Source of the DNA: Actinokineospora enzanensis DSM 44649
Lineage (GTDB): Bacteria > Actinomycetota > Actinomycetes > Mycobacteriales > Pseudonocardiaceae
Reading direction: 5' to 3'
DNA: 64,000 bases
Assembly: GCF_000374445.1 (NCBI RefSeq)
Contig: NZ_KB894423.1
Coordinates: forward strand, 76,568 to 140,567
The notes beneath the pieces were generated by a model that saw only the letters and a program-made list of their open reading frames with translations, was not told where the DNA came from and did not search any database. Each line of letters opens with the position of its first letter. Within the stretch, counting starts at the first letter, position 1. Positions 1-12,244 of the stretch are shown one piece after another. Both the position numbers and the translations under genes were made by a program.

Positions 1-494
1 ATTACCCGGTGGGCGAGGGCGGGCAGGCCGTCGAGCGGGCAGCCGCCGCGCGCCGGGTCGCCGTCGATGCTCGCCTGCAGCAGCACGTCCAGCGGGCCGT
101 CCCGCTCCCCCGCCGCGCGGGCGGTGGCCGCGGCGCGGTCCAGCGCGTCCGCCAGCCGCTCGGAGTCCACCGACTGGACCTCGGCCGCCCAGCGGGCCAC
201 CGCGCGCGCCTTGTTGCGCTGCAGCCTGCCGACCATGTGCCAGCGGACGGCCGCGCCGGGCCGCAGGCGGGCCAGCTCGTCGGTCTTGGGGTCCGCCTCC
301 TGCTCGCGGTTCTCGGCGAGGTCGAGCACGCCGAGGTCGACCAACGCGGCGGCGTCGGCGGCCGGGAAGGTCTTGGTGACCGCCAGCAGCCGCACCTCGG
401 CGGGGTCGCGTCCGACGGCGGCGCAGGCGGCGGTGATCCGGTCCCGGACCTCGGCCAGGTTGGCCGCGATCTCGGCGGCCCGGTCGGCGGTCAC
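1..494 (-). CDS. YggS/PLPBP family PLP-binding protein (partial, runs off left edge)
   Basis: A pyridoxal-phosphate homeostasis protein of the YggS/PROSC family, a non-catalytic PLP carrier with an alanine-racemase-like TIM-barrel fold. The translation starts VTADRAAEIAANL. It shows the PLP-lysine segment LLAVTKTFPA, then LAENREQEA and WHMVGRLQRNKA, all hallmarks of the family. The GTG start at 494 overlaps the pgeF stop by 4 nt (GTGA), so the two genes are translationally coupled. About 165 residues are visible; the C-terminus lies outside the window. In actinobacteria this gene normally follows pgeF in the dcw cluster, and sepF usually comes next. Confidence 0.9.
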   Translation of the reverse strand, partial: MTADRAAEIAANLAEVRDRITAACAAVGRDPAEVRLLAVTKTFPAADAAALVDLGVLDLAENREQEADPKTDELARLRPGAAVRWHMVGRLQRNKARAVARWAAEVQSVDSERLADALDRAAATARAAGERDGPLDVLLQASIDGDPARGGCPLDGLPALAHRV

Positions 495-1207
495 GGCTCC
501 ACCCAGGTGACCGCGGCGAGCCTGCCGGTGGTGCCCTCGCGGCGGTGGCTGAACAGGGCGCGTTCCTCGTTGGTGCACCGCGGATCGATGCCGATGCGCG
601 CGACCCCGGAGTCCGCCAGCTGCCGCCACAGCCCCGCGCGCAGGTCCAGCCCGGGTGTGCCCTTGCGGGTGCGGCAGGCACTGCCGGGCAGGTGGCGCTC
701 CACATCGGTCTGCATGTCCGGCGGCACCTCGTAGCACTCTCCGCAGATGGACGGGCCCAACAGCACCTCGACCCGGCGCACGTCCGCGCCCGCCTCGGTC
801 ATGGCCGCCAGCGCGGCGGGCAGCACGCCCACCCGGGCACCGACGCGACCGGCGTGCACGGCGGCCACCACGCCCGCCTCCGGGTCGGCCAACAGCACCG
901 GCACGCAGTCCGCGACCAGCACCACCAGCGCGAGCCCCGGCCGGGCGGTGACCACCGCGTCGGTGGCCTCCAGCTTCTCCGGCACCGGCCCGTCGACCAC
1001 GGCCGCGGTGCGCCCGTGCACCTGCTCCATCCACACCAGACGGTCCGGCGCCAGGCCCAGCTCGGCGGCCAGCCGGGCGCGGTTGGCGGCGACCGCCGCC
1101 GCGTCGTCCCCGACGTGGTCGCCGAGGTTGAACGAGTCGTACGGGGCCGCCGACGCCCCGCCCTCACGTGTGGTGACCACCCGGCGAATCCGCACCCAAG
1201 CTCCCAT
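491..1207 (-). CDS. pgeF: Peptidoglycan editing factor PgeF (YlmD/laccase-domain family)
   Basis: A Cu-oxidase_4 (YfiH/YlmD) family protein. In E. coli PgeF removes wrongly incorporated L-Ser from peptidoglycan precursors. The protein has the conserved TREGG and SFNLGDHVGDD segments near the N-terminus, the metal-ligand segment VLVADCVPVLL, then AAVHAGRVG and SICGECYEV. I chose the ATG at 1207 (238 aa). The longer reading from 1255 would begin inside the ftsZ terminator and adds an unconserved leader. It lies downstream of ftsZ and is coupled to yggS. Because the hairpin at 1257-1291 precedes it, it probably depends on read-through or its own weak promoter. Confidence 0.88.
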   Translation of the reverse strand: MGAWVRIRRVVTTREGGASAAPYDSFNLGDHVGDDAAAVAANRARLAAELGLAPDRLVWMEQVHGRTAAVVDGPVPEKLEATDAVVTARPGLALVVLVADCVPVLLADPEAGVVAAVHAGRVGARVGVLPAALAAMTEAGADVRRVEVLLGPSICGECYEVPPDMQTDVERHLPGSACRTRKGTPGLDLRAGLWRQLADSGVARIGIDPRCTNEERALFSHRREGTTGRLAAVTWVEP

Positions 1208-1256
1208 CCGTGCGTCCAGAAATACCGTCAGCACCGGACAACCTAGCGCGCACACA

Positions 1257-1291
1257 CGACGAACCCCGGCGCGCGGCGCCGGGGTTCGTCG
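1257..1291 (-). terminator. Hairpin terminator between ftsZ and pgeF
   Basis: A perfect 16-bp inverted repeat (1257-1272 with 1276-1291) with a 3-nt loop lies just after the ftsZ stop. There is no U-tract, which is common for actinobacterial terminators. It should end or attenuate the dcw transcript after ftsZ. Confidence 0.75.
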
Positions 1292-1304
1292 GGGAAAGCC
1301 GGGA

Positions 1305-2711
1305 CTACCGCCGCATGAAGGGCGGGACGTCCACCTCGTCGTCCGGGTCCTCGGTCACCGGCACCGCGCGGCCGACCTGCCCGGAGCGCACGCCGGGCAG
1401 CGACTGGCCCGCGGGCGGCACCGAGGAGCCGACCGGGCCGACCGAGCCGTACTCGTTCGCCGGGCGGTGGTACACGGGCTGCTGCTGCACCGGCTGCTGG
1501 TTCACCGGGACCTGCTGCTGCTCGACCTGGTGGTGCGTCTGGGCGTGCTGCTGCTGCGGCAGGCGCACCTGCTGCTGCTCGACGGGCGGCTGCTGGTAGG
1601 TCGGCTGCGGCTGCGCCACCTGCTGGTGAACCTGCTGCACCTGCTGCTGCGGCGGCTCGGGGGTCGCGGGCGGCGCGGTGCTCACCTGGCCCGCCTGGGC
1701 GGCCGCGGTGGTGTTCGCGCCGCGCGAGCCGAACGCGGTGGGGTCGAGCTTCTTGTGCGTGGGGCCGCCGCTGTCGAACCCGGCGGCGATCACGGTGACC
1801 CGCACCTCGTCGCCGAGCGAGTCGTCGATCACCGTGCCGAAGATGATGTTCGCCTCGGGGTGCGCGGCCTCCTGGACCAGCGAGGCCGACTCGTTGATCT
1901 CGAACAGGCCGAGGTCGGAGCCGCCCGCGATGGCCAGCAGCACGCCGTGCGCGCCGTCCATCGAGGCCTCCAGCAGCGGCGAGTTGATCGCCTTCTCGGC
2001 CGCGGTCACCGCGCGGCCCTCGCCGCGCGCCGAGCCGATGCCCATCAGCGCGCTGCCCGCGCCGGACATGACCGACTTGACGTCGGCGAAGTCGAGGTTG
2101 ATCAGACCCGGGGTGGTGATCAGGTCGGTGATGCCCTGCACACCGGAGAGCAGCACCTCGTCGGCCGAGCGGAACGCGTCCATCAGGCTCACGCCGACGT
2201 CGCCGAGCTGCAGCAGCCGGTCGTTCGGGATGACGATGAGCGTGTCGCACTCGTTGCGCAGCTCGGTGATGCCGTCCTCGGCCTGCCGGGCCCGGCGCTT
2301 GCCCTCGAACGAGAACGGCCGGGTGACCACGCCGATGGTCAGCGCGCCCAGCTTGCGCGCGATCGAGGCCACCACCGGCGCGCCGCCGGTGCCGGTGCCG
2401 CCGCCCTCGCCTGCGGTCACGAAGACCATGTCGGCGCCCTTGAGCACCTCCTCGATCTCCTCGCGGTGGTCCTCGGCGGCCTTGTGTCCGACCTCCGGGT
2501 TGGCGCCCGCGCCGAGACCGCGGGTCAGCTCGCGGCCGATGTCCAGCTTGACGTCGGCGTCGGACATCAGCAGCGCCTGGGCGTCGGTGTTCACCGCGAT
2601 GAACTCGACCCCCTTGAGGCCGACCTCGATCATGCGGTTGACGGCGTTCACGCCGCCGCCACCGATGCCGACGACCTTTATCACGGCGAGGTAGTTGTGC
2701 GGGGGCGTCAT
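1305..2711 (-). CDS. ftsZ: Cell division protein FtsZ
   Basis: The tubulin-like GTPase that polymerises into the Z-ring. It is 468 aa and begins [20 protein letters not shown]. The tubulin signature GGGTGTG is at residues 103-109, and the T7-loop segment ([11 protein letters not shown]) is present. Residues about 330-430 form a Gln/Pro/Val-rich disordered linker. The C-terminus [12 protein letters not shown] is the actinobacterial tail that binds SepF and FtsW. The ATG is preceded by AAGGAAGG. The linker is glutamine-rich (runs of QQQV), making the protein slightly longer than average. No FtsA is present, as expected for actinobacteria. Confidence 0.98.
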   Translation of the reverse strand: MTPPHNYLAVIKVVGIGGGGVNAVNRMIEVGLKGVEFIAVNTDAQALLMSDADVKLDIGRELTRGLGAGANPEVGHKAAEDHREEIEEVLKGADMVFVTAGEGGGTGTGGAPVVASIARKLGALTIGVVTRPFSFEGKRRARQAEDGITELRNECDTLIVIPNDRLLQLGDVGVSLMDAFRSADEVLLSGVQGITDLITTPGLINLDFADVKSVMSGAGSALMGIGSARGEGRAVTAAEKAINSPLLEASMDGAHGVLLAIAGGSDLGLFEINESASLVQEAAHPEANIIFGTVIDDSLGDEVRVTVIAAGFDSGGPTHKKLDPTAFGSRGANTTAAAQAGQVSTAPPATPEPPQQQVQQVHQQVAQPQPTYQQPPVEQQQVRLPQQQHAQTHHQVEQQQVPVNQQPVQQQPVYHRPANEYGSVGPVGSSVPPAGQSLPGVRSGQVGRAVPVTEDPDDEVDVPPFMRR

Positions 2712-2764
2712 CGAAGCCGCCTTCCTTTTCGTGGACCTTGCGCGTACCGACCGGAAACCCTCGA

Positions 2765-2793
2765 CCTCGACCAGAGCGTGAGAGTTATGTCAA
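2765..2793 (-). promoter_or_regulatory. Possible ftsZ promoter (TTGACA -35)
   Basis: On the minus strand a perfect -35 hexamer TTGACA (2793-2788) sits about 75 nt upstream of the ftsZ ATG, in the gap between the DinB-like gene and ftsZ. The sequence TTGACATAACTC resembles ftsZ leaders of other actinobacteria from memory. No good -10 is visible at 17 nt, so only the -35 is supported. Confidence 0.35.
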
Positions 2794-2895
2794 CCCCGGA
2801 CCTGGCAAGGAAGGTAGGCATAGGACCGGCGCCGATCCAGCCGCCACGCCGTGCGGGCCGACGGTTGTTCGTCACCGACCGTGCCGGGCGCGCTC

Positions 2896-3408
2896 TCACT
2901 CGCCGGTGACCCCGTCCAGGAACTCGCGGATCACGTCCAGGTGACCGGCATGCCGCGCGGTCTCCTCGATCATATGGGTCAGCACCCAGCGCAGGGAGAC
3001 CGGCACGCCGCGTTCGAGCCCGGTGTCCTCCAGCGTGAGCCGCGAGATGACCACGCGGCTGCGCGTGCACTGGTCGGCGTAGTCGGCGAGCAGCCGGTCA
3101 AGGCCGAGCTCGGCGGCGATCTCGAACTCGGCGTCCGGCCGGTCCGGGTCGAACGGCGCGGCGGCGGGCTGCCCGCCGATGACGTTCTCGAACCAGTACG
3201 ACTCGACCCAGCGCAGGTGCGACAGCAGGCCCGCGACCGTCATCAGCGGCGAGGGCAGCACCGACCGGTGCGCGTCCGCTTCGGACAGGCCGGTGGACTT
3301 CAACGCGATGGTGCCGCGCTGGAAGTCGAGGAAGCCGAGCAGCACTTCCAGCTCGTTGCCGGTGCGGGGCGGATCCGCGCGGAGGTCGGGTGTATCGGAT
3401 GGGGTCAC
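2896..3408 (-). CDS. DinB/DUF664 family protein inserted between ftsQ and ftsZ
   Basis: A 170-aa four-helix-bundle protein of the DinB_2/DUF664 superfamily, which includes mycothiol-dependent metal-binding transferases. The expected metal-ligand histidines are visible in LLSHLRWVESYW and in METARHAGH-like text near the C-terminus (ETARHAGHLDVIREFLDG). The start is the GTG at 3408 (VTPSDTPDLRADPP); upstream sequence in this frame is non-conserved Arg/Pro. It is co-directional with the dcw genes but not overlapping: 76 nt from ftsQ and 184 nt from ftsZ. A division role is not implied. A thiol-dependent detoxification enzyme is the family-based guess. Confidence 0.8.
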   Translation of the reverse strand: MTPSDTPDLRADPPRTGNELEVLLGFLDFQRGTIALKSTGLSEADAHRSVLPSPLMTVAGLLSHLRWVESYWFENVIGGQPAAAPFDPDRPDAEFEIAAELGLDRLLADYADQCTRSRVVISRLTLEDTGLERGVPVSLRWVLTHMIEETARHAGHLDVIREFLDGVTGE

Positions 3409-3484
3409 CCGACCAGTGTGGAGTACCGGCAGCCGGGACGCCGGACCGGACCGTCCACTCCGGACGTTCGGGACCCGCGGCCGG

Positions 3485-4228
3485 TCAGGAGACCGTGGGG
3501 AAGTCCGGCGCGGCCACGTCGAAGGTCTTGCCCTTCTGGGTGAGCAGCGCGGCCAGCACGGCGGCCTTGCGCGGCGTGTCGGCCGCGTCACCCCATCTGA
3601 CGGCGCGCGCGTCGGCGAGGGTGAACCGGATGTCGGCGGCTGTGCGGGCGGTGACCGCGGTGATCTGCCCGGCCAGCTGCCGCGGCACGGCCGCCAGCAC
3701 CGACGTGGCCGCCTTCGCGGCGGGCTCGCCGCTCGCGTCCAGCACCGGCAGCCCCGGCGGGGCCGCCTGCACCACGCCGTAGTCGACCCCGGCCGCGTCC
3801 AGCAGGTGCGCCCCGTCCCGGCCCGGCACCACCGCCACCGGCGTGCGCTCGGTGATGGCGATCTCCAGCGTGCCCGGGAACGACCGGCGCACCTCGACCG
3901 TGCCGACCCTGGGCAGCTGCCGCACCCGGCCCGCGACCTCGTCGGTGTCCAGCCGCACCAGCGGGGTGCCCGGCTCGACCGCGGCGGCCGCGCGCACCTG
4001 GTCGGCGGTCAGCTCGCCGAGCCCGGAGACCTCGACCGCGCGGACCCCGAACACCGGGGTGAACCACAGCACACACACCACCGCGGTGACCGCGGCCATC
4101 GTGCCGAGCACCGCCCACCGGCGCACACCGAACCCGACCCGCGCGCGTGCACGCGCGGGTCGCTGCCGCGCGCGCGACGGCCGCCGTCGCGCGCGGGTGC
4201 CGGTCCGGCCGGGGGCGGCGCCGGTCAC
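3485..4228 (-). CDS. ftsQ: Cell division protein FtsQ (POTRA domain)
   Basis: A 247-aa bitopic membrane protein of the divisome that joins FtsB/L to the septal synthase. The N-terminal ~35 residues are very Arg-rich and cytoplasmic. One membrane helix follows ([19 protein letters not shown]), then a POTRA domain beginning [23 protein letters not shown] and the FtsQ domain ([28 protein letters not shown], given here in parts: [19 protein letters not shown]). The GTG start overlaps the murC stop by 4 nt. Confidence 0.95.
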   Translation of the reverse strand: MTGAAPGRTGTRARRRPSRARQRPARARARVGFGVRRWAVLGTMAAVTAVVCVLWFTPVFGVRAVEVSGLGELTADQVRAAAAVEPGTPLVRLDTDEVAGRVRQLPRVGTVEVRRSFPGTLEIAITERTPVAVVPGRDGAHLLDAAGVDYGVVQAAPPGLPVLDASGEPAAKAATSVLAAVPRQLAGQITAVTARTAADIRFTLADARAVRWGDAADTPRKAAVLAALLTQKGKTFDVAAPDFPTVS

Positions 4229-5646
4229 GCGGTCTCCCGCCGCTCCAGCGCGGCGAGCACCTCCGGCCCGAGCATGGTCACGTCGCCCGCGCCCATGGTG
4301 AGCACCAGGTCGCCCGCCGCGGCCAGCCCGGCCACCAGCGCGGGCACCTTGTCGAAGCCCGGCTCGTAGTGCACCCGCTCGGCGGGCAGCGCCACCGCGT
4401 CCGCCACCAGCGCGCCGCTGACCCCGGGCAGGGGCTCCTCGCGGGCGCCGAACACATCCAGCACCACGACCTCGTCGGCCAGGCCGAGCGCGGTGCCGAA
4501 CTCGGTGGCGAAGGTGGCGGTGCGCGAGTACATGTGCGGCTGGAACACCACCAGCACCCGGCCGCCCTGGGCCGCCGGGCGCACCGCGCGCAGCTGCGCG
4601 TCGACCTCGGTGGGGTGGTGGGCGTAGTCGTCGTAGACGCGCACGCCCGCGGCGGTGCCCTTGAACTCGAACCGCCTGCGCACGCCGCCGAACGCGGCGA
4701 TGCCCTCGCCCAGCCCGGCCAGCGGCGCGCCCAGCTCCAGTCCGGCGAGCAGGGCGGCGAGCGCGTTGCCCGCCATGTGCTCGCCGGGCACCGCGACGCC
4801 CAGCTCGAACTCCTGCCCGGCCAGCACGACGGTGGCCAGCCCGCCGCCGTCGACCGGCCGGTAGCCCAGCAGCGTGGCGTCGCCCGCGCCGGTGGCCAGG
4901 CGGCCGTAGCGGCGCACCCGGACACCCCTGGCGGCCGCGCGCTCGGCCAGCGCGGCCGCGCCCGGGTCGTCGGCGCAGGCGACCAGCGCGCCGCCCGGCT
5001 CGATCCGGTCCAGGAACGCGTCGAACACCGACACGTAGGCCTCGACCGTGCCGTGGTGGTCGAGGTGGTCGGCCTCCACGTTGGTCACCACCGCCACCGC
5101 GGGCGAGAACGCCAGGAACGAGCCGTCGCTCTCGTCGGCCTCGGCGACGAACACCCCGCCGGTGCCGTGGTGGGCGTTGGCGCCGGACTCGTTGAGGTCG
5201 CCGCCGATGGCGAACGACGGGTCGAGCCTGCAGTGCTGCAGCGCCACGGTCAGCATCGACGTGGTGGAGGTCTTGCCGTGCGTGCCCGCGATGCAGGCCA
5301 CCCGGTGTCCGGCCATCAGCTCGGCCAGCGCCTGCGAGCGGTGCAGCACGGGCAGGCCGCGGCGGCGCGCCTCGACCAGCTCCGGGTTGCTCTCCTTGAT
5401 CGCGGTGGACACCACGACCGCGGTCGGCCCGCCCGGCAGCAGGTCCAGGTTCGCCGCCGACTGGCCCACCGCGACGCGCGCGCCCTGGGCCCGCAGCGTC
5501 AGGAACGCGCGGGCCTCCTTGGCGTCGGAGCCGGACACCGTGTTGCCGCGGGCGAGCAGGATGCGGGCGATGCCGCTCATGCCTGCGCCGCCGATGCCGA
5601 CCAGGTGCGCGCGCTCCAGCGGGCCGGTCAGCGCGGCGCCGGTCAC
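4225..5646 (-). CDS. murC: UDP-N-acetylmuramate--L-alanine ligase MurC
   Basis: A cytoplasmic ATP-dependent Mur ligase that adds L-Ala to UDP-MurNAc. It is 473 aa. The N-terminal Rossmann domain opens [14 protein letters not shown]. The P-loop GTHGKTS is at residues 121-127, and the central-domain motif EADESDGSF and the C-terminal [10 protein letters not shown] are present. The start is the GTG at 5646, which overlaps the murG stop (GTGA) and matches the family N-terminus. It belongs to the chain of 4-nt-overlapping genes. Confidence 0.97.
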   Translation of the reverse strand: MTGAALTGPLERAHLVGIGGAGMSGIARILLARGNTVSGSDAKEARAFLTLRAQGARVAVGQSAANLDLLPGGPTAVVVSTAIKESNPELVEARRRGLPVLHRSQALAELMAGHRVACIAGTHGKTSTTSMLTVALQHCRLDPSFAIGGDLNESGANAHHGTGGVFVAEADESDGSFLAFSPAVAVVTNVEADHLDHHGTVEAYVSVFDAFLDRIEPGGALVACADDPGAAALAERAAARGVRVRRYGRLATGAGDATLLGYRPVDGGGLATVVLAGQEFELGVAVPGEHMAGNALAALLAGLELGAPLAGLGEGIAAFGGVRRRFEFKGTAAGVRVYDDYAHHPTEVDAQLRAVRPAAQGGRVLVVFQPHMYSRTATFATEFGTALGLADEVVVLDVFGAREEPLPGVSGALVADAVALPAERVHYEPGFDKVPALVAGLAAAGDLVLTMGAGDVTMLGPEVLAALERRETA

Positions 5647-6773
5647 CGGCGGCCCTTGGCGGCGGCGGTCAGCACCATCCGCGCGAGCACGTCCGCGGCC
5701 TCCCGGTGGCCCGCGCCGCGCGCCGCGACGCTCATGTCCACCAGCCGCCGGTGCTCGGTCAGCATCGGCACGACCAGCTCGACGACCTTCGCCGGGGTCA
5801 GGTCCGCGTCGTCGACCAGTATCGCGCCGCCGTTGGCGACCACCGGGCGAGCGTTGAGCGCCTGTTCGCCGTTGCCGTAGGGCAGCGGGACATAGACCGC
5901 GGGCAGGCCCACCGCGGAGACCTCCGCGACGGTCATCGCCCCGCTGCGGCACAGTGCCGCGTCGGCCGCGGCGTACGCGAGATCCATCCGCTCCAGGTAC
6001 GGGACGGTGGCGTACCGGGGCGCGCCCGGCACCTCCTGGACCGCGAGCGTGTTCTTGGGGCCGTGCGCGTGCAGCACGCCGATCCCGGCCTCGGCCAGCT
6101 CCCGCGCCGCGCCGGAGACCGCCGAGTTGATCGAGCGCGCGCCCTGCGAGCCGCCGAACACCAGCAGCGTCGGCGCGTGCGGGTCCAGGCCGAAGAACTC
6201 CCGCGCGCGGGCCCGCAGCGACGCCCGGTCCAGGTTGATGATGGACTCGCGCAGCGGCATGCCGATGATCTCCGCGTCGGTCAGGCCGGAGTCGCCCACG
6301 GCCGCCGCGACCCGCTCGGCGAACCGGGCGCCGACCTTGTTGGCCAGCCCCGCCTTCGCGTTCGCCTCGTGCACCACGATCGGCACCCGGCCGCGCGCGG
6401 CCAGGTAGGCGGGCAGCGCCACGTAGCCGCCGAAGCCGACCACCACGTCCGCCTGCACCCGGTCGAGCACCTCGCGGGTGGTCTTGATCGCCGCGCGCAC
6501 CTTGAGCGGCAGCTTGAGCAGGTCGACGTTCGGCTTCCGGGGCATGGGGACCGGCGGGATCATCTCCAGCGGGTAGCCCCGCGCGGGCACGATCGTCTTC
6601 TCCAGGCCGCGCTCGGTCCCCAGCGCGACCACCCGGGCGTCCGGTCGCAGCCGTCGGACCGCGTCGGCCAGTGCCAGCGCGGGCTCGATGTGCCCGGCCG
6701 TACCACCCCCCGCGATCACCACGCACAGTCCTGCGCGGGTCGGCCGACTCCCACCGGTGGGACCTACGGTCAA
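5643..6773 (-). CDS. murG: Lipid II synthase MurG (UDP-GlcNAc transferase), TTG start
   Basis: A peripheral membrane glycosyltransferase that adds GlcNAc to lipid I to give lipid II. It is 376 aa. GGGTAGH is at residues 22-28, followed by [31 protein letters not shown] and the UDP-binding [13 protein letters not shown]. The start is unusual. A TTG at 6773 overlaps the ftsW TGA (TTGA) and lies six nt after a perfect AAAGGAGG inside the last ftsW codons. No ATG or GTG upstream fits. Confidence 0.93.
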   Translation of the reverse strand: MTVGPTGGSRPTRAGLCVVIAGGGTAGHIEPALALADAVRRLRPDARVVALGTERGLEKTIVPARGYPLEMIPPVPMPRKPNVDLLKLPLKVRAAIKTTREVLDRVQADVVVGFGGYVALPAYLAARGRVPIVVHEANAKAGLANKVGARFAERVAAAVGDSGLTDAEIIGMPLRESIINLDRASLRARAREFFGLDPHAPTLLVFGGSQGARSINSAVSGAARELAEAGIGVLHAHGPKNTLAVQEVPGAPRYATVPYLERMDLAYAAADAALCRSGAMTVAEVSAVGLPAVYVPLPYGNGEQALNARPVVANGGAILVDDADLTPAKVVELVVPMLTEHRRLVDMSVAARGAGHREAADVLARMVLTAAAKGRR

Positions 6774-8223
6774 CGACGTCCTCCTTTGGCGTTCCGCGGA
6801 TTCCCGCGGCTTGTCTTCTGCCTGGCCTGGGGCGCACCACCCACTCGGCCATAGCCCTGGCGCTGTTGCGCGGGCTGTGCCGCCCGACGCGGCGGCACCG
6901 CCCGCCGGTCCGCCCCGCGCGGGGGCGCCGACGGCCGCGCGGGCTTGCGCTTCTTCGGCGGCTTGTACGGGTCCGGCGCGGGCAGCCGCATCAGCTTGCC
7001 GAACCGCCCCGGGCCCTGTGAACGCAGGGCCGAGACGGCCTCCGGCTCGTGCCGGGCGCAGTTGGCCAGGATGCCGAACACCATCATGGTCACCACCACC
7101 GAGGTGCCCCCGGAGGAGATCAGCGGCAACGTGATGCCGGTCACCGGCAGCAGGCCCACCACGTAGCTGATGTTGATCGCGGCCTGGGCGACCAGCCACA
7201 CCGTCAGGGTGGCCGCCACCATCCGGATCCACGGGTCGATGTTGCGGGTGGCGATCCGCATGCCGACGATCGCCAGCATCGCGAACAGGCCGAGCACCAG
7301 CAGGCAGCCGAGGAAGCCCAGCTCGTCGCCGATCACCGCGAAGATGAAGTCGTTGTGCGCGTTGGGCAGGAAGTTCCACTTCGACGGGCCCTGGCCGAGG
7401 CCGCGGCCGAACAGGCCGCCGTCGGCGAGCGCCAGCTTGGCCTGCTCGGCCTGGTAGCCGTGGTTGGTCGGGTCGTCCTCGGGGTTGAGGAAGCTGAGCA
7501 CCCGATCCAGCCGGTAGGTGGTGCCGATGGCCAGCAGGAACACCCCGCCAAGGCCGCCCATCGCGAGCGCGCCGAACAGCCGCAGCGGCGCCCCAGCGAA
7601 CCACAGCAGGGCGATCAGGACCACGCCCAGGGTCACCGTGCCGCCCAGGTCGGGCTGCAGCATCACCAGCGCGAACATCAGCAGCGCGGCGGGCAGCACG
7701 GGCACCAGCAGGTGCCGGTAGCGGTGCAGCACCGCCCGTTTGAGCACCAGCACGTGCGCGCCCCACAGCGCCAGTGCCAGCTTGCACACCTCGACCGGCT
7801 GGAAGGAGAACGGGCCGAACTTGAACCAGCTCTGCGTGCCGTTGATCGTCTTGCCCAGCGGCGTCAGCACCGCCACCAGCGCCAGCAGGCCGAGCACCAT
7901 CGCGGTCGGGCTGGCGCCGCGGATGCGCGCCAGCGGCATCCGCAGCATCACCCAGAAGGCGATGACGCCGATCAGCACGTACAGCAGGTGCTTCTTGAAG
8001 ATCGTGTAGAGGCCGGAGCCCGGGGTGTTCAGCGAGGCCACCGAGGACGCGGACAGCACCATGACCATGCCCAGCACGGTCAGCAGGCCGAACACCGCGA
8101 GCACCAGGTGGAAGGACGCCAGCGGCCTGCCCAGCCAGGCGGTCAGCGCGGTGCGGAAGGAGCCGAGCCTGCCCGCCACCCGGCCCGCCCGCCGCGGTCG
8201 GCCCGCGACGTCCTGGGCGGCCA

Positions 8224-8227
<4 letters not shown>
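6770..8227 (-). CDS. ftsW: Septal peptidoglycan polymerase FtsW
   Basis: A SEDS-family glycosyltransferase that partners FtsI at the septum. It is 485 aa with about ten membrane helices between residues 40 and 400. Conserved SEDS text includes [58 protein letters not shown] and [11 protein letters not shown] ~90-residue basic Pro/Arg/Lys tail at the C-terminus ([13 protein letters not shown]) is longer than in enterobacteria but usual for actinobacteria. The GTG start at 8227 overlaps murD by 4 nt; an ATG follows immediately. Confidence 0.96.
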
Positions 8228-9698
<1,471 letters not shown>

Positions 9699-9702
<4 letters not shown>

Positions 9703-10784
9703 CGGCCTCCGCCCGCGCCCAGCCAGTCCGCGTAGAACAGGCCGAGGCCGAACATCGCGCACACGCCCGCCAGCAGCCAGAACCGGATGATCACCGTGGT
9801 CTCCGCCCACCCGGCGAGCTCGAAGTGGTGGTGGAACGGCGCCATCCGGAACAGTCGTCGCCTGGTCGTGCGGAAGATGACGATCTGCAGCACCACCGAC
9901 ACCATCTCGACCGCGAACAGACCGCTGATCACGATCATCAGCAGCTCGGTGCGGGTGGCCATGGACAGGCCCGCCACCAGGCCGCCCAGCGCCAGCGAGC
10001 CGGTGTCGCCCATGAAGATCTTGGCCGGGGCCGCGTTCCACCACAGGAAGCCGATGCAGGCGCCCATCGCGGCCGCCGCCACCACCGCCAGGTCCAGCGG
10101 GTCGCGCACGTCGAAGCAGGCGGCCTCGGTGGCCCGCGAGCAGTCGTGGCTGAACTGCCAGAACCCGATCACCACGTAGGTGCCCAGCACCATCGCCGAT
10201 GACCCGCCCGCCAGGCCGTCCAGGCCGTCGGTGAAGTTCACCGCGTTCGACCAGGTGGACACGGCCAGGTAGCAGAACACGATGAAGCCGATGCCGCCGA
10301 AGGACACCACCGCGATGTCCCGCACGAACGACAGGTTGTCCGAGGCCGGGGTCAGCTGCCGCTCGTCCGGGAAGCGCAGCGCCAGGATGGCGAACACGAT
10401 CGCCACCACCAGCTGGCCGACCAGCTTGGCGGTCTTGTTCAGGCCCAGGTTCCGCTGCTTGCGGATCTTGATGAAGTCGTCCAGGAAGCCGACCAGGCCC
10501 AGCCCGGTGGCCAGCATCAGCACCAGCAGGCCGGAGGCGGTCGGCGAGTCGCCGCGCGCGGACATGGCGTTGACGATGTGCGAGGTGCCGTACCCGGCCC
10601 ACATCGCGATGATGATCGCCACCCCGCCCATGGTGGGCGTGCCGCGCTTGCTCTTGTGCCCGGCCGGGCCCTCCTCGCGGATCTCCTGGCCGAAGCCCTG
10701 CCGGGAGAACACCCGGATCAGGTACGGGGTCAGCAGGATCGAGATGACCATGGCGATCGCCGCGGCGATCAGGATGCTCTTCAC
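9699..10784 (-). CDS. mraY: Phospho-MurNAc-pentapeptide translocase MraY
   Basis: A polytopic membrane enzyme that transfers phospho-MurNAc-pentapeptide to undecaprenyl phosphate, giving lipid I. It is 361 aa. It has the [12 protein letters not shown] cytoplasmic loop, the catalytic Asp pair at residues 102-103 (FLDDFIKI), [24 protein letters not shown] and the histidine cluster PFHHHFE. The GTG at 10784 is preceded by GGAGGA and overlaps the murF stop, so I prefer it to upstream codons. Confidence 0.97.
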
Positions 10785-12244
10785 CGGGCGTCCTCCGCCA
10801 GCAGCTGCTCGACGACCCGCCACAGGGCGAACGCCTTCGACGCCTTGACCAGCACGACATCACCGGGAGCCAGCTCGGCGCGCAACAGCGCGACGGCGGC
10901 CTCGACGTCCGGCACCAGCACCGACTCCTCTCCCCACGAGCCCTCCAGGCTCGCCCCCTGGTGGATGGGCCGGGCGTCCGCGCCCACCGCGACCAGGCGG
11001 TTGATGTCCAGTCGAACGGCGAGCCTGCCGATCTCGTCGTGCTCGCGCACCGAGTCCGGGCCCAGCTCGGCCATCACCCCGAGGACGGCCCAGGACCGGC
11101 CTCGGTTGCCTGCCCTGGCCATCGTCGCCAAGGTCTTGAGGGCGGCCCGCACGGAGTCGGGGTTGGCGTTGTACGAGTCGTTGACGAACGTGACACCGTC
11201 GGCGCGGGTGGTGACCTCCATCCGGCGCTCGGAGACCCGCCGCGCGGCCGACAGCCGCTCGGCGACCTCCTGCGGCGTCGCGCCCAGCTCCAGCGCGATC
11301 GCGGCGGCGGTGAGGGCGTTACCGACGTGGTGCGCGCCGTGCAGGCCGAGGGACACCTGCGCCTCACCCTGCGGGGTCAGCAGCCGGAAGCTCGGGCGGG
11401 CCTGGTCGTCGAGGGTGATGTCGACCGCGCGCACGTGCGCGGCCGCGGCCTCGCCGACCAGCACGACCCTGGCCTTGGTGCGCTCGGCCATCGCGGCGAC
11501 CAACGGGTCGTCTGCGTTGAGCACGGCCACGCCGTCCTCGGGCAGCTGCTCGACCAGCTCGCCCTTGGTCTGGGCGATGTCCGCCATGGTGCCGAACTCG
11601 CCCAGGTGCGCGGAGCCGACGTTGAGCACGGCGCCGATACGCGGGGGCGCGGTCTCGCACAGCGCGGCGATGTGGCCGGGACCGCGCGCGGACAGCTCCA
11701 GCACCAGGTGCCGGGTGTGCTCGTCGGCGCGCAGGACCGTCCACGGGTGGCCCAGCTCGTTGTTGAACGAGCCGGGCGGCGCGACGGTCTCGCCCATCGG
11801 CGCCAGGACCTGGGCGATCAGGTCCTTGGTGGAGGTCTTGCCGGAGGAGCCGGTGACGCCGACGACCGTCATGCCGCGCTCGGCGAGCCGGGCGGCCACC
11901 AGCCTGGCCAGCGCGGCGAGCGCGGCCAGCACCGCGGCGCCGGAGCCGTCCTTGTCGGCGGCCAGCGCGAACGCGCGGGTGTGTGCCTCGGTCACCAGCG
12001 GGACGATCACGGCCGGGGCGTCGACCTCGCGCGCGGCCAGCACGGCCGCGGCCCCCGCCGCGACGGCGCGGGCGGCGAACTCGTGGCCGTCGACCTTGCC
12101 GCCGGGCAGGGCGACGAACAGGCCACCCGCGGTCACCTGCCGGGAGTCGAACTCGACGGTGCCGGTGACCACCGTGTCCGGGTCCGCCCGGTGCAGCGTG
12201 CCGCCGACCGCGTCGGCGATCTCCCGCAGGGTCAGCGTGATCAT
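10781..12244 (-). CDS. murF: UDP-MurNAc-tripeptide--D-Ala-D-Ala ligase MurF
   Basis: A Mur ligase that completes the pentapeptide precursor by adding D-Ala-D-Ala. It is 487 aa. The N-terminal domain contains [17 protein letters not shown]. The P-loop [10 protein letters not shown] is at residues 131-140; [11 protein letters not shown] and [11 protein letters not shown] are further family motifs. The ATG overlaps the murE stop (ATGA), and its own stop overlaps mraY. Confidence 0.97.
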   Translation of the reverse strand: MITLTLREIADAVGGTLHRADPDTVVTGTVEFDSRQVTAGGLFVALPGGKVDGHEFAARAVAAGAAAVLAAREVDAPAVIVPLVTEAHTRAFALAADKDGSGAAVLAALAALARLVAARLAERGMTVVGVTGSSGKTSTKDLIAQVLAPMGETVAPPGSFNNELGHPWTVLRADEHTRHLVLELSARGPGHIAALCETAPPRIGAVLNVGSAHLGEFGTMADIAQTKGELVEQLPEDGVAVLNADDPLVAAMAERTKARVVLVGEAAAAHVRAVDITLDDQARPSFRLLTPQGEAQVSLGLHGAHHVGNALTAAAIALELGATPQEVAERLSAARRVSERRMEVTTRADGVTFVNDSYNANPDSVRAALKTLATMARAGNRGRSWAVLGVMAELGPDSVREHDEIGRLAVRLDINRLVAVGADARPIHQGASLEGSWGEESVLVPDVEAAVALLRAELAPGDVVLVKASKAFALWRVVEQLLAEDAR

